The notes under the pieces were generated by a model. That model saw only the letters and a program-made list of their open reading frames with translations. It was not told the origin of the DNA and ran no database searches. A DNA stretch of 64,000 bases from Chloroflexota bacterium (GTDB lineage: Bacteria > Chloroflexota > Dehalococcoidia > Lucifugimonadales > JADFKI01): the NCBI GenBank assembly GCA_009840355.1, contig VXNZ01000046.1, forward strand, positions 109,117 to 173,116. Reading direction: 5' to 3'. How positions within the stretch are numbered: the stretch's first letter is position 1; each line of letters starts with the position of its first letter. Position numbers and translations under genes: made by a program. Shown piece by piece: positions 50,934 to 59,918 of this stretch.

Positions 50934-53831
50934 TCACACCACCAGCCGCGTCCCCCGCGGCCGCCCCTTCCCCCCGTGCACCGACGGCTCCGCGCACCAC
51001 TTCGCCGCAAGCAGCCGAACGCCCTCGTACACATCTTCGCCGAAGCCCAGCATATCGCACACCACGCGCCTGTCCAGCAGCGCCCTGTTCTCGTCGGCGT
51101 CCGCCAGATACGCCGGCTTCAGGTCGCGCTCTCGGAAGTCGTCGAATATCTCGCGCGCGATGGCGTGCTGGGCGTCGGTGAGGGCGCGTAGGTCTAGGAT
51201 GGGGAGGGTTTCCGCCTTCCGTGTTGTTATACCCGCTTTGCTGGACTGCTGACGACTGGCATGCCACCAGTATGAAAGCAAGCCTAGTGTGCTGTTGCCC
51301 CATACGGCGAATGTGTAGTCGTAGCGTTCATTGTCGAATATGACATTCGGCCATACCCTTCCGCCTATTGACTTTCGCTCCGTGTATGCAATTGCAAGTG
51401 CCTGTGATCCGAATGTGAAATCGGCATTAAGGTGTCCTCTACTTGCGGTTGCCCATAGTTCATTGGCCCTCTCTTCCATTCCAATCTTTACCAGCATCTG
51501 CCAATCAGGTTCGCAGATTATCCGTCTTTCTTTGCTGGCATTGTGATTCCAGAGCGCAGGATAAGTCGCGGTAGGGCTTGCTGATGATTTCGTGAAAGGT
51601 CCCTTGTGCGCGGTGCTGATGAACATCTGATGGTCTTGCCCACGTCGCCCTATGACCTTCAATTGAGCAGTTGGTAATTGCAATGCTGTCAGTTGGGCAG
51701 GCAGCCACAACTTGCCATTCGACAGCGCCTGCGCTGTCTGTGCTACTGATGCGTCCGCTAAACGCGCTGCACCCCAGCCATTCTCATAGTTGTCAGTCGG
51801 CGCAACGAGCATCTCGCCCGCAAGTTCCTCACCGCAATAGACTGGATTGCCACCATAAGGTCCATCCTCAATTCTACGAATATCTTCGCTGCCCGACATG
51901 TCCTTTGAAAGTTCCAATGCGTGGACGAAACCAGCGGGCCTGCGTCGCAGAGAAACGAAGTCTGCGCGACCACCAGCCTTTTCTTTATTCCTTAACTTGC
52001 GCCCTATAATCAAACATTCCGCCATCCCTGTATCAGACGAAAAGGACATTTCCTTACCATTCGCGGCTATGCTCACAATGGTTACATCGGTGTATCGCGT
52101 GGCAATGACTGTTCTAAACTTTGCCCAAGACGAGCCGTTTATCGCAGTGAACGGTAGCACGAAGGCGACAACGCCGCCCTGCTTAACTTTGCGGTCGGCA
52201 AGCGCGGCAAACGCTGAACCCAATCCTGCATGCCCGTGGTAGGATGTATTCTTTGCCTTCTCCCTCATTCGTTTCGCCATGTCGTCTTGCTCTTCTTTTG
52301 AAGAGTCGAAAGCAGCAAACGCGGCATTGAGAACACCATCTTCAGCGTCATAGTGCTTGGTATTACTGGTGAACGGCGGATTCATTATCACCAAGTCAAA
52401 CCCATCGTCGGGAACATCCACTAGCACACTCGCCGCAGTCTCTTCGCCCGCGCTGCCGGTTCGCATGGCGGGGTCGCTGGTGTTGAACAGCGTCATCACG
52501 GAGGACGATTGCAGCAGCTCCAGCGAGCCTATGGCGACCGTGCCGTCGGCCTGCCTGCCGTAGGGCATGTTGTACAAGCGCGACTCGTTGTATCCCACAG
52601 TGGGCTGCGCGCCCGACAGCGTGGAACTCGTGATGTGTATCGCGGAGGGCATCACATCGCAGCCGTACAGCACATCTTCCATCATCGCCCGATGCAAGTC
52701 TGCGGGATTGCCGCCCTCGCGCTCATGCCGCGCCGCTATCTGCTCATATACGGCGGACAGCAGCGCGCCCGTGCCACAGGCGAAGTCGCCCACGCGCAGC
52801 TTGCCGATGGCGTCGGCGTCCGCCCAGTCCACGCTCTCCAGCTTGCTCACGGCAAGACGAGCCAGTAGCGCGGCGGATGCGGGCAGGGTATAGAAGGTAG
52901 CGAGATACTTGCGGTCGGCGATGAGACGCTGGAATATGCGCCCCGTCAGGTCGTGTTCCACATTCGCGCCGCTCGCCGCCACATCGCCCGCCGTGTACTC
53001 CAGCAGCCGCAGCAACCGCGAAGCTTCGGCAGTCGGAATCTGCTCGATGATGTCTCTTGATACGGCAAAAATGGGCCAATAGTTAATGGCGAGGATGCGC
53101 GTCCACTCGGCGATGATTTCGCGCTGCGGATTTGCCACATCCCTACTGCACACGAGGCGCAGCGGCTTAATGTCGCCGTGAATGTCGGCTACGCGGTCGT
53201 GAAACACCATCGCGTTGGCGATGATGGCGCATGCCATGCGGTGCGTCTGCGGCACGTCGGACATTCCGAGCAGGGCGGCGACGGCTTGGGTTATCGCCGG
53301 GCGCTGCTCGTTGAGGTCTTTCAGAATTGCGGCGGCGCGGTCTATGCCGCTTTGGAGCGCATCCGTCGCGGCGTCCACGGCAGACTGCGGAACGGACACC
53401 AGCCGCGCAATGTCCGCAAGGTCGGCGGGCGTTCCCTGAAGCCAGCCGGATTCGGGGAAGCGCGTTTCATCCGCGTAGAACACTGCGTACTCCAAGCGCG
53501 CGCCTGCCAAGCCGCCGCTCATGTCGTCCGTGAACTCAAACCCATCAGGATAGCGCAATGCGATTGCCGCTTCGATGGGGCGGCGTCCGTCCACAACTTC
53601 CAGTCCGAGCCTGTCCTTCGCCTCTTGCTCGGCAGTGGCGGCCGGCATGAACTCGGCTTCGATGACCACGGGCGCGCGGTCGGCGCCGGTGATGAGGATG
53701 TCAGGGCGCAGTGCGGGGTTGTCCACGATAACGCGGGTATTCTCTGTCTTCACCGCGCAGGTGGGGAGCATGCGCGTGAGCAGTCTTCCCAGCGCAATGT
53801 TGGCGTTCTGTTCGGCTTGGCGGGATGTCAT
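50934..53831 (-). CDS. Large N6-adenine DNA methylase with nuclease-like N-terminus
   Basis: 965 residues. VGDFACGTGALLSAVY (about 347-362) is motif I and DDGFDLVIMNPPFTSN (NPPF 484-487) motif IV; LTGRIFQRLIADRKYLATFYTLPASAALLA precedes the catalytic domain. Near the N-terminus LRPDILITG and VVIEAEF give D44 and E58-x-E60, a PD-(D/E)XK-like arrangement with Glu in place of Lys, so this could be a single-chain Type IIG-like restriction-modification enzyme. No separate nuclease or specificity gene is adjacent; the TA pair at 50346-50924 lies just beyond its 3' end. Confidence 0.85.
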   Translation of the reverse strand: MTSRQAEQNANIALGRLLTRMLPTCAVKTENTRVIVDNPALRPDILITGADRAPVVIEAEFMPAATAEQEAKDRLGLEVVDGRRPIEAAIALRYPDGFEFTDDMSGGLAGARLEYAVFYADETRFPESGWLQGTPADLADIARLVSVPQSAVDAATDALQSGIDRAAAILKDLNEQRPAITQAVAALLGMSDVPQTHRMACAIIANAMVFHDRVADIHGDIKPLRLVCSRDVANPQREIIAEWTRILAINYWPIFAVSRDIIEQIPTAEASRLLRLLEYTAGDVAASGANVEHDLTGRIFQRLIADRKYLATFYTLPASAALLARLAVSKLESVDWADADAIGKLRVGDFACGTGALLSAVYEQIAARHEREGGNPADLHRAMMEDVLYGCDVMPSAIHITSSTLSGAQPTVGYNESRLYNMPYGRQADGTVAIGSLELLQSSSVMTLFNTSDPAMRTGSAGEETAASVLVDVPDDGFDLVIMNPPFTSNTKHYDAEDGVLNAAFAAFDSSKEEQDDMAKRMREKAKNTSYHGHAGLGSAFAALADRKVKQGGVVAFVLPFTAINGSSWAKFRTVIATRYTDVTIVSIAANGKEMSFSSDTGMAECLIIGRKLRNKEKAGGRADFVSLRRRPAGFVHALELSKDMSGSEDIRRIEDGPYGGNPVYCGEELAGEMLVAPTDNYENGWGAARLADASVAQTAQALSNGKLWLPAQLTALQLPTAQLKVIGRRGQDHQMFISTAHKGPFTKSSASPTATYPALWNHNASKERRIICEPDWQMLVKIGMEERANELWATASRGHLNADFTFGSQALAIAYTERKSIGGRVWPNVIFDNERYDYTFAVWGNSTLGLLSYWWHASRQQSSKAGITTRKAETLPILDLRALTDAQHAIAREIFDDFRERDLKPAYLADADENRALLDRRVVCDMLGFGEDVYEGVRLLAAKWCAEPSVHGGKGRPRGTRLVV

Positions 53832-53973
53832 CGCTTTGTCCTATCCTGTCGGACGGAGGGACACAATATGTAGGGATAATATGCGTGGGCAATCTGACGA
53901 AGTTGGCAAATAAAGATAGACGCTTCAAATAATGGACATCGTAATGCATATCGGTGTCAGTTACGCCGCCGCG

Positions 53974-54732
53974 CTAGGCATGCGCCAACGCACCGCCGTC
54001 TATGTAGATGGTCTGGCCGGTTACGAAGTCGCAGGCGTCCGATGCAAGATAGACGAGCAAGCCGCACAGGTCGGTCGGATGCCCCTTGCGGCGCGAAGGT
54101 AGATAGCGCACCAGCAGTTCGCGCTGCGATTCTTCGGTCGGCTCTTCGGGCGTAATCCAACCGGCTCCGATGCCGTTGACGCGGATGCCGCGCCGCGACC
54201 ATTCGAGCGCCAACGATGATGTTATCTGCGCCACCGCGCCCGATGCCGCGCACGCCGCGACCGAGTTCCACAGACCGCGCAACGCAAGTCCGGAGCCGAT
54301 GTTCACGATGTGTCCGCTCTCCTGCGCCAGCATCCGCCTGCCCGCCGCTTGGCTGCACAGGAACATCGACTTCACATTGAAGTCCATCAGCCGCTGCCAT
54401 TCGTCTTCGAGCACATCCTCAAACGGCTTGCCGAACTCGGCGCGCGCGTTATTCACCAGAATATCCACCTTGCCGAATTCGTCCACGACGCGCTGCGTCA
54501 TCGCTTCCACATCGTCGGCGTTCGTAACATCGGTCGTGATTTGCAGTGCGCGGCGTCCTTGCGCCTCGACCGCTCTCGCTGCTTCTGCGGCGTCCGAGTT
54601 CACCGCGCCCGCGATTGCGACATCCGCGCCTGCCTCAGCCAGCGCCGCCGCCAGAAACGGCGTCCAACCGCGCCTGTCCGCCGTAATAATCGCCGCCTTG
54701 CCGCTCAGGTTCCATTCTTCAGGTATGGGCAT
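53974..54732 (-). CDS. Degenerate SDR-family protein lacking the catalytic Tyr and Lys
   Basis: 252 residues, full SDR length. The fold is retained (DVTNADDVEAM, DILVNNARAEFG, GHIVNIGSGLA, FVTGQTIYIDGG). The catalytic YxxxK has become C161-A-A-S-G165, the cofactor glycine motif reads ITADRRGWTPFLA instead of TGxxxGxG, and NNAG reads NNAR. No gap is needed, so this is substitution rather than truncation. It is probably not an active NAD(P)-dependent dehydrogenase and may have a binding or structural role. It is followed upstream by an intact SDR on the same strand. Confidence 0.8.
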   Translation of the reverse strand: MPIPEEWNLSGKAAIITADRRGWTPFLAAALAEAGADVAIAGAVNSDAAEAARAVEAQGRRALQITTDVTNADDVEAMTQRVVDEFGKVDILVNNARAEFGKPFEDVLEDEWQRLMDFNVKSMFLCSQAAGRRMLAQESGHIVNIGSGLALRGLWNSVAACAASGAVAQITSSLALEWSRRGIRVNGIGAGWITPEEPTEESQRELLVRYLPSRRKGHPTDLCGLLVYLASDACDFVTGQTIYIDGGALAHA

Positions 54733-54861
54733 GTCATTCTCCTTTAGTTGTCAGTAGTCAGTGAACAGTTTTCAGTAGTGCAATTTCTAGGATTGTCCCT
54801 TGCCAGTCAGTCAATGACTGAAAACTGAAAACTGTGAAATAACAACTGAAAACTGAAAACT
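54733..54861. repeat. CTGAAAA/GTCAGT heptad-like repeat between two SDR genes
   Basis: The spacer is built of AGTTGTCAGTAGTCAGTG- and CAACTGAAAACTGAAAACTC-type units, with repeated ACTGAAAACTG on both strands. It is low-complexity and related to the other TGAC-rich spacers of this window. Confidence 0.6.
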
Positions 54862-55665
54862 CTAAATTTCCAGCGGTATTTCCGGCGCGTAGCCGGTGGG
54901 CGCGTAGCCGCCTGCTAGTCCGCCGCCGTCTATGACGAACATCTCGCCGTTCATGTAGTCTGAAGCGTCCGACGCCAGATACACGGCGAGCGGTCCCATC
55001 TCGTGCGGCCTGCCCACGCGACCCATCGGGATGAATCCGCCGCGGGGCAGAGTGTCATTGGATTCGGCCGTGCCCTCGGTCGGGATGTAGCCCGGCACGA
55101 TGCAGGTGCAGGTGATACCGTATCGGCTCATGCTCGTGGTGATGGTGCGCGTGAGCTGCACGATGCCGCCCTTGCCGCAGGTGTACATATAGTTGTCGCG
55201 CCCGCCGCGAAAGCCGAAGCCGGACGACACATTGACGATTTTGCCGCCGCCGCGCTCGATCATGTGCTGGGCAATTGCGCGAGAGCAGTAGAACGCCCCC
55301 GTCAGGTTCGTGTCTATACCGATGCGCCAATCCTCGTCGGAGATGTCCCAGATCGGGATGGAGCCTTGCCCGCGCACGATGCCCGCGTTGTTGAACAGCA
55401 CATCCACCTTGCCGAACTCGTCGATAGCGCGCTCGAACAAGGCGTTGACCTGCGCCGAGTCGGTAACATCGGTCGAAACGGCGATGGCGCGTCTGCCGAC
55501 CGCGCGCACGGCATCAGCGGTCTCTTCGATTGGTCCCATGCGTCGAGAGGCAATCACAAGATCTGCGCCCGCCTTCGCCATGGCGACGGACATCTCGCGT
55601 CCCAACCCGGTGCCGCCGCCCGTAATGACGACAGTCTTGCCGTCCAGACTCAGTTTTTCAAGCAT
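54862..55665 (-). CDS. SDR family oxidoreductase
   Basis: 267 residues with all active motifs: TGGGTGLGREMSVAMAKAG (cofactor), STDVTDSAQV, VLFNNAGIVRG, VNVSSGFGF (catalytic Ser) and YTCGK (catalytic Tyr and Lys), ending YMNGEMFVIDGGGLAGG. Probably an NAD(P)-dependent alcohol/3-oxoacyl dehydrogenase; substrate unknown. AAGGAGATACACAAAC precedes the ATG. Its downstream neighbour is a degenerate paralogue. Confidence 0.92.
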   Translation of the reverse strand: MLEKLSLDGKTVVITGGGTGLGREMSVAMAKAGADLVIASRRMGPIEETADAVRAVGRRAIAVSTDVTDSAQVNALFERAIDEFGKVDVLFNNAGIVRGQGSIPIWDISDEDWRIGIDTNLTGAFYCSRAIAQHMIERGGGKIVNVSSGFGFRGGRDNYMYTCGKGGIVQLTRTITTSMSRYGITCTCIVPGYIPTEGTAESNDTLPRGGFIPMGRVGRPHEMGPLAVYLASDASDYMNGEMFVIDGGGLAGGYAPTGYAPEIPLEI

Positions 55666-55708
55666 GTTTGTGTATCTCCTTGTCCTTGGGTATGAAAAGG
55701 ATATGTTT

Positions 55709-56180
55709 TCATGAATTCAGGTAGTCGTCGAGAAAGGTGTCGCGGTGAACGACTTCAATATCTTGGTGGGATTTGAAGGCTTCAAGCAAGCCTTTGTCGG
55801 TGGTAATCAGCAGGTCGGCGTTTGAAGCGTAATATGTCTGAATCAGATATATGTCCTCTTGGGGTGCGGCGGTAATTGCCTCTTGGGGGGACGACATCCG
55901 CAGACTGTTCAGGTTGAAGAATCATGCACTTGCTCGGGTTTATGATCAGGCTTCGCACTAGCTTACTTAGCTCTCGTATATCAGGTGCACTATATGTCAT
56001 CAGTTCGTAGGCCTTTTGCATCCAGGGATTGCCAGTCAGAACCGCGAACTTGTCCTGCCCTTGTGCGAATTGCGTAAGGAATATACCAGTTTCCTGTCTT
56101 TTGGTTTGACCGTTCTCGCCTTTGATGTCTTGAAACAGCCACTCGTTTATCACGAGCATTTTAGAAGGCAATTCCGTCAA
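55709..56180 (-). pseudogene. PIN-like nuclease gene, frameshifted in a run of six C
   Basis: The first frame starts at a TTG (56180) as LPSKMLVINEWLFQDIKGEN and runs through KAYELMTYSAPDIRELSKLV to the C6 run (55885-55890). The family-like end QEAITAAPQEDIYLIQTYYA, SNADLLITTDKGLLEAF, HRDTFLDDYL is one frame away. One base more, or two fewer, in the run would join them, giving about 157 residues. Acidic residues in INEWLF, EDIYL and TTDKGLL fit the PIN-type site. It starts three bases after the AAA ATPase stop, so they form a pair. Confidence 0.6.
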
Positions 56181-56183
56181 GTT

Positions 56184-57437
56184 CTACACTCCCAGAAACG
56201 CCTTCATATCTTCTAGTTCACCCTCCATGAAAGTTGCGAGGCCGCCTTCGACCTGTCCGTTTTCATTCACCTGTTGGCGTTGGAATTCAGACTCTTTGCC
56301 TTTCTTGGTTACGTGATAAATTGCAAGGTTGTCGGGAGAGTACGTATCTTCAGCAACAAGCGCCAGCAGAGACAGGATGAACTGCTCGCTGTGAGTGGAG
56401 ATTATCAGGTGCTTAGTAGGTTCTTCTTGAACTATGTCGGCGAGTGTTCGTGCCAATCGGCGAATGGCTGTGGGGTGAAGGTGGATTTCCGGCTCTTCGA
56501 TGCACACGATACCGGAGTCAGGATGCAACACCTTTGCCAGCATATACACCAGTTGATTGACGCCGAAGCCTTCGTTCACTAGGGACGCGCCCATGCCAGT
56601 GCGTCTGTCTATGCTATTCAGGGAAAAATTCTTAGAGCCTATGCGATTTCTTACTCGAAAGTCTCTATCCAGAATCTGTTCCATATATCGACCGATTTTG
56701 TATTCGAGATGCTCGTCACTAGCAAGCATGCTGGTAACTTCTTGCTCAGTGGCCATCATCGGCGATACTTTTTGCAAAGAGTACAAAGGTTGATAGAATC
56801 CCCGTCCTAGTGGCACAAAAGCCACCCGTTCCAACTCTTCTGTCGGCAGGTTTAGCATCTTCATAGCTCCGTCTGCCACATCATGAGGAACATCTCCATG
56901 ACCTATCGCAACCTCGTTGGTGGCTACACCATTCCAAACGAAAGTCTTGCCTGATTTAACTTCTGATATAAGTTCGCGGTTGCTTTCTTGGTCAGGGGGT
57001 GTGGCTACACACATCAAATCAATAGACACCCGTGTACCACCATCCCAATCGTGCAGCAGCGTTTTGAATTTGAATGATCCTATGGAATTACTGAGACAAG
57101 CGAAGCGATAGTCAATCTCAACATCATAGCCACCATAGTCCGCACCTTCATGGTCTAGCAAGTTCACAGAAGCGGTTTCAAGAGATATTCCCAACTCCAA
57201 CTCATTGTTCTGGTTATGATCAAACACAACCTCCGAAAACTCTCCTAGGCTGGTGAAGCCGTAGTTGAAGAACTCTGAAAGGTTTTGATCGGGATTAACC
57301 ACGATATTTTTCAGCGTCAGCGGAGCGTAGAGTACGCTGGACTTGCCTGTGCCGTTGTGTCCATATAGCACGGTGATGGGCGCGAGCTCCAAGTCCAACT
57401 GCTTTATGGAGCGGAAGTTTTTGATGTGGAGTTTCAT
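56184..57437 (-). CDS. AAA family ATPase, ABC/OLD-like (AAA_15/DUF3696-type)
   Basis: 417 residues. IKNFRSIKQLDLELAPITVLYGHNGTGKSS gives the N-terminal strand and Walker A (26-34). LVNEGFGVNQLVYMLAKVL is the signature region, GIVCIEEPEIHLHPTAIRRLA Walker B, and HLIISTHSEQFILSLL the switch His. AAGGACAGCG precedes the ATG. Such ATPases pair with a nuclease or toxin in several defence systems (PARIS AriA, Septu, Gabija). Here the partner is the PIN-like gene immediately downstream, which is frameshifted. Confidence 0.88.
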   Translation of the reverse strand: MKLHIKNFRSIKQLDLELAPITVLYGHNGTGKSSVLYAPLTLKNIVVNPDQNLSEFFNYGFTSLGEFSEVVFDHNQNNELELGISLETASVNLLDHEGADYGGYDVEIDYRFACLSNSIGSFKFKTLLHDWDGGTRVSIDLMCVATPPDQESNRELISEVKSGKTFVWNGVATNEVAIGHGDVPHDVADGAMKMLNLPTEELERVAFVPLGRGFYQPLYSLQKVSPMMATEQEVTSMLASDEHLEYKIGRYMEQILDRDFRVRNRIGSKNFSLNSIDRRTGMGASLVNEGFGVNQLVYMLAKVLHPDSGIVCIEEPEIHLHPTAIRRLARTLADIVQEEPTKHLIISTHSEQFILSLLALVAEDTYSPDNLAIYHVTKKGKESEFQRQQVNENGQVEGGLATFMEGELEDMKAFLGV

Positions 57438-57544
57438 CGCTGTCCTTCTGGGCGCGCCGTTTCAATGCAATTCTTGATTGCTCACTCATGGGGCGCGTCC
57501 CCTTCTCTACCCTTCTAGCATACCACCTATCCGCGCCACCACCA

Positions 57545-58339
57545 TCACGTCTGCGATGTAACCTCGCCGGCGGTGGCGGTATAGAGCGAGCCATCATTGC
57601 GGCGCACCAGCAGGTTGCCCTGTTTGTCAACAGACTCTGCTATGCCCTCAATGGTGTCGTTCTGCGAGCGCAGGGTTACGGAGCGCCCGAGCGTGTCTAT
57701 CATCGCCGACCATTCGGCGGTCAGCGAGCCGCCGGAGCGCACGATGGCATATGCGTCGTCGAAGTGTTCCAGCAGCGTTTGCAAGACCGGCGTGCGATTT
57801 CGGCGCTGCCCGGTTTCGCGGTAGATGCTTGTGGATATGTCGGCGATTTCGGCGTAGCGTGACGGATCGAAGTTCACATTGACGCCGATGCCGATGATGG
57901 CGCATACGGCGTCCGCGCTTTCGATCGCCGTCTCGATGAGGATGCCGGAAATCTTCAGTCCGCCCACGCGCACATCGTTGGGCCACTTGATGGTGGGCTG
58001 CAAATTCGTGCAGTCTGCGACGGTGTGCGCGACTGCCAGAGTCGCTGCCATGTTCATGTAGGGCAGTTGACTCGCCGGCGGCGTAAGTATGACCGAAAAC
58101 GACAGATTCTCGCTGCGCGGCGACACCCACGCGCGATTGAATCGACCTCTGCCCGCCGTTTGTTCCTCGGCAATGGCCACCGTGCCCTCTGCCGCGCCCT
58201 CAGCCGCAAGCCGCCGCGCCTCGTCCATAGTCGAGCCTATCAGGTCGTAGTGGCAAACACGATGCCCAATGATGCGCTGAGCGAGGGCAGCTTCAAGCGC
58301 GGGTATGTCGAGATCTGTGGCGTGCGCTGCGTCTGGCAT
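57545..58339 (-). CDS. birA: Biotin--[acetyl-CoA-carboxylase] ligase
   Basis: 264 residues. STMDEARRLAAEG, EEQTAGRGRFNRAWVSP (the GRGR biotinyl-AMP loop), TIKWPNDVRVGGLKISGIL (catalytic Lys) and AIIGIGVNVNF are the biotin protein ligase core, with the SH3-like C-terminal domain (VTLRSQNDTIEGIAESVDKQG). No N-terminal helix-turn-helix, so it is a monofunctional ligase rather than a repressor. It charges carboxylase biotin domains. Confidence 0.93.
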   Translation of the reverse strand: MPDAAHATDLDIPALEAALAQRIIGHRVCHYDLIGSTMDEARRLAAEGAAEGTVAIAEEQTAGRGRFNRAWVSPRSENLSFSVILTPPASQLPYMNMAATLAVAHTVADCTNLQPTIKWPNDVRVGGLKISGILIETAIESADAVCAIIGIGVNVNFDPSRYAEIADISTSIYRETGQRRNRTPVLQTLLEHFDDAYAIVRSGGSLTAEWSAMIDTLGRSVTLRSQNDTIEGIAESVDKQGNLLVRRNDGSLYTATAGEVTSQT

Positions 58340-58568
58340 GGGCGGGATGATACTTGCGGGTTTTGCGGCGTGTCAAGCGGGGCGTTCTTGTGCTTTTCAG
58401 CGTCCACTCAAAAGTTGGCGTAGCTCCACCTTTGCGGAATGATGTAGCGGCTGATATTTTCTGATGTCATTTCAAACTCATTTCATATTTTATCAGGTAT
58501 TACTGCGGTTCACAGGATTTTCGCCGCGTTTCATTTCGCGTTCGTTTCCGGTCTAATTAGCCAAAGTT
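58340..58568. other. Intergenic region upstream of biotin ligase
   Basis: About 230 bases with no recognised feature other than AT-rich stretches (TTTCATATTTTATCAGG near 58480), followed by the MITE-like element. Confidence 0.4.
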
Positions 58569-58772
58569 GAAACGATTTCACAAATGTGATTTGCTTTTAT
58601 CATACCGCCTTTCCTCTGCCATTTTGCCTTGCTCCTGTCATTTCGAGCAAAGCGAGAAATCTAAAGTCGAAAACAGGTTTGCGGGCGAAGATTTTGGGAT
58701 CCTCATTGCTTTCGGGAATGACGATAGAGAAATGCTTGGAATGGCAACGCTAGGGATTTGTGAAATCGTCTC
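58569..58772. repeat. MITE-like element with terminal inverted repeats (copy E)
   Basis: 204 bases from GAAACGATTTCACAAAT to ATTTGTGAAATCGTCTC, inverted ends matching at 16 of 17. The interior carries GTCATTTCGAGCAAAGCGAG in the opposite order to copies A and C. The flanking 11-mers (TAGCCAAAGTT, CTGAAATTACC) do not match, so any target duplication is lost. Confidence 0.75.
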
Positions 58773-58784
58773 CTGAAATTACCA

Positions 58785-59735
58785 TTACGCATCCAGCGCG
58801 TCGGCATCAGGCTTCACTATACGCACTTCCACGTCGCCCGCTCGCTCTTCTTGCAGCGTCATGGCTATGCGCGAGTCCTTGTCTGCCCAGCCTCGGTTTA
58901 GTGCGGCGGTCAGCTCTTGGTGCGCTATGTTGCCTACGCTCATCGGGACGCCGTATTCGCGCGCTAGTTCCAATGCGAGGCTGACGTCTTTGTGCGCCAG
59001 ACGCAATGCGAAGCTGGGCGGGTCGAAGTTTCCGGCGAGGAATGTGTTCGGGTAGGTATTGGCGAATGAACTGCCGCGTCCGACCGAGCCGTTGGAGATT
59101 GCTTGGTACAGCGGCTCCGGATCAACGCCCGTCTTCACGCCCAGAGTCAGGCACTCGGCGACGATGGTCTGCAAGCCGTAGCCAATGCAGTTGTGCATTA
59201 GCTTGGCGATGCTGCCGGAACCGACTGGTCCAATGTAGCTCACCTTGTCGCCGATGGCATCTAAAGCGGGCTTCACACGGTCGTAAACATCGCGTTCTCC
59301 GCCGACCATCACTGCCAACCTGCCCGTGCGCGCGCCGACTGGCCCACCGCTCACCGGCGCGTCCAGCACGCTCAAACCTTGTTCGGCGAACTGAGCTGCG
59401 ATGTCGCGTATCAGCGTGGGCGAGCTTGTGCTAAGGTCGACATACACGCCGCCGCTCTCGCCACCTTCCGCTGCCTTGCTGCCCATTCCCTCCAACACGC
59501 CGCCCTCGCCCAGTGCGATAGCCTCAACTTCGCGCGGTCCGGGCAGCGATGTCAGAACGATGTCGCACGATGCCGCCAGTTCCGCCGGAGTGTCCGCCCA
59601 AGACGCGCCAGCCTCCAATAGCGGAGTCGCCGATTCACGGCGCAAGTCGTGCACCGTCAGGTCGTATCCGGCGCGCAGCACATTCGCCGCCATCCCGCCG
59701 CCCATATTGCCAAGCCCGATAAAGCCGATTTTCAT
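58785..59735 (-). CDS. NAD(P)-dependent 3-hydroxyisobutyrate dehydrogenase family protein
   Basis: 316 residues. MKIGFIGLGNMGGGMAANVLRAG is the cofactor motif; VLDAPVSGGPVGARTG the substrate-binding loop; GSGSIAKLMHNCIGYG carries the catalytic Lys, with His where family members usually have Asn (KLxxN). The C-terminal helical domain includes LAHKDVSLALELAREYGVPMSV. It oxidises a beta-hydroxy acid of unknown identity. It is divergent from the enoyl-CoA hydratase across a TGAC-repeat spacer. Confidence 0.9.
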   Translation of the reverse strand: MKIGFIGLGNMGGGMAANVLRAGYDLTVHDLRRESATPLLEAGASWADTPAELAASCDIVLTSLPGPREVEAIALGEGGVLEGMGSKAAEGGESGGVYVDLSTSSPTLIRDIAAQFAEQGLSVLDAPVSGGPVGARTGRLAVMVGGERDVYDRVKPALDAIGDKVSYIGPVGSGSIAKLMHNCIGYGLQTIVAECLTLGVKTGVDPEPLYQAISNGSVGRGSSFANTYPNTFLAGNFDPPSFALRLAHKDVSLALELAREYGVPMSVGNIAHQELTAALNRGWADKDSRIAMTLQEERAGDVEVRIVKPDADALDA

Positions 59736-59749
59736 TGTCGTGCCTCCAA

Positions 59750-59918
59750 GTCTGTAAGTCGGACAGTGTGTCAGCCTGTCAGTCTTCTACACTCTATATC
59801 CTGGTCGCCTATATCAACAAGTCCTAACAAATATCGGAAGCGACGATCCATGAATATCAAAACACCGACCAACTGATATACTGACTGACAGACTGACGGA
59901 CTGAAATACTGACTGACT
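59750..59918. repeat. TGACTGAC-type degenerate repeat in a divergent promoter region
   Basis: GTAAGTCGGACAGTGTGTCAG, then near the hydratase ATACTGACTGACAGACTGAC, ACTGAAATACTGACTGAC and the ATG. The repeat runs up to the start codon, leaving no Shine-Dalgarno site. Confidence 0.6.

Noticed and set aside
59750..59918. TGAC-rich repeats as a CRISPR array
   Set aside because: Units are too short and irregular, there are no unique spacers of constant length and no cas genes.
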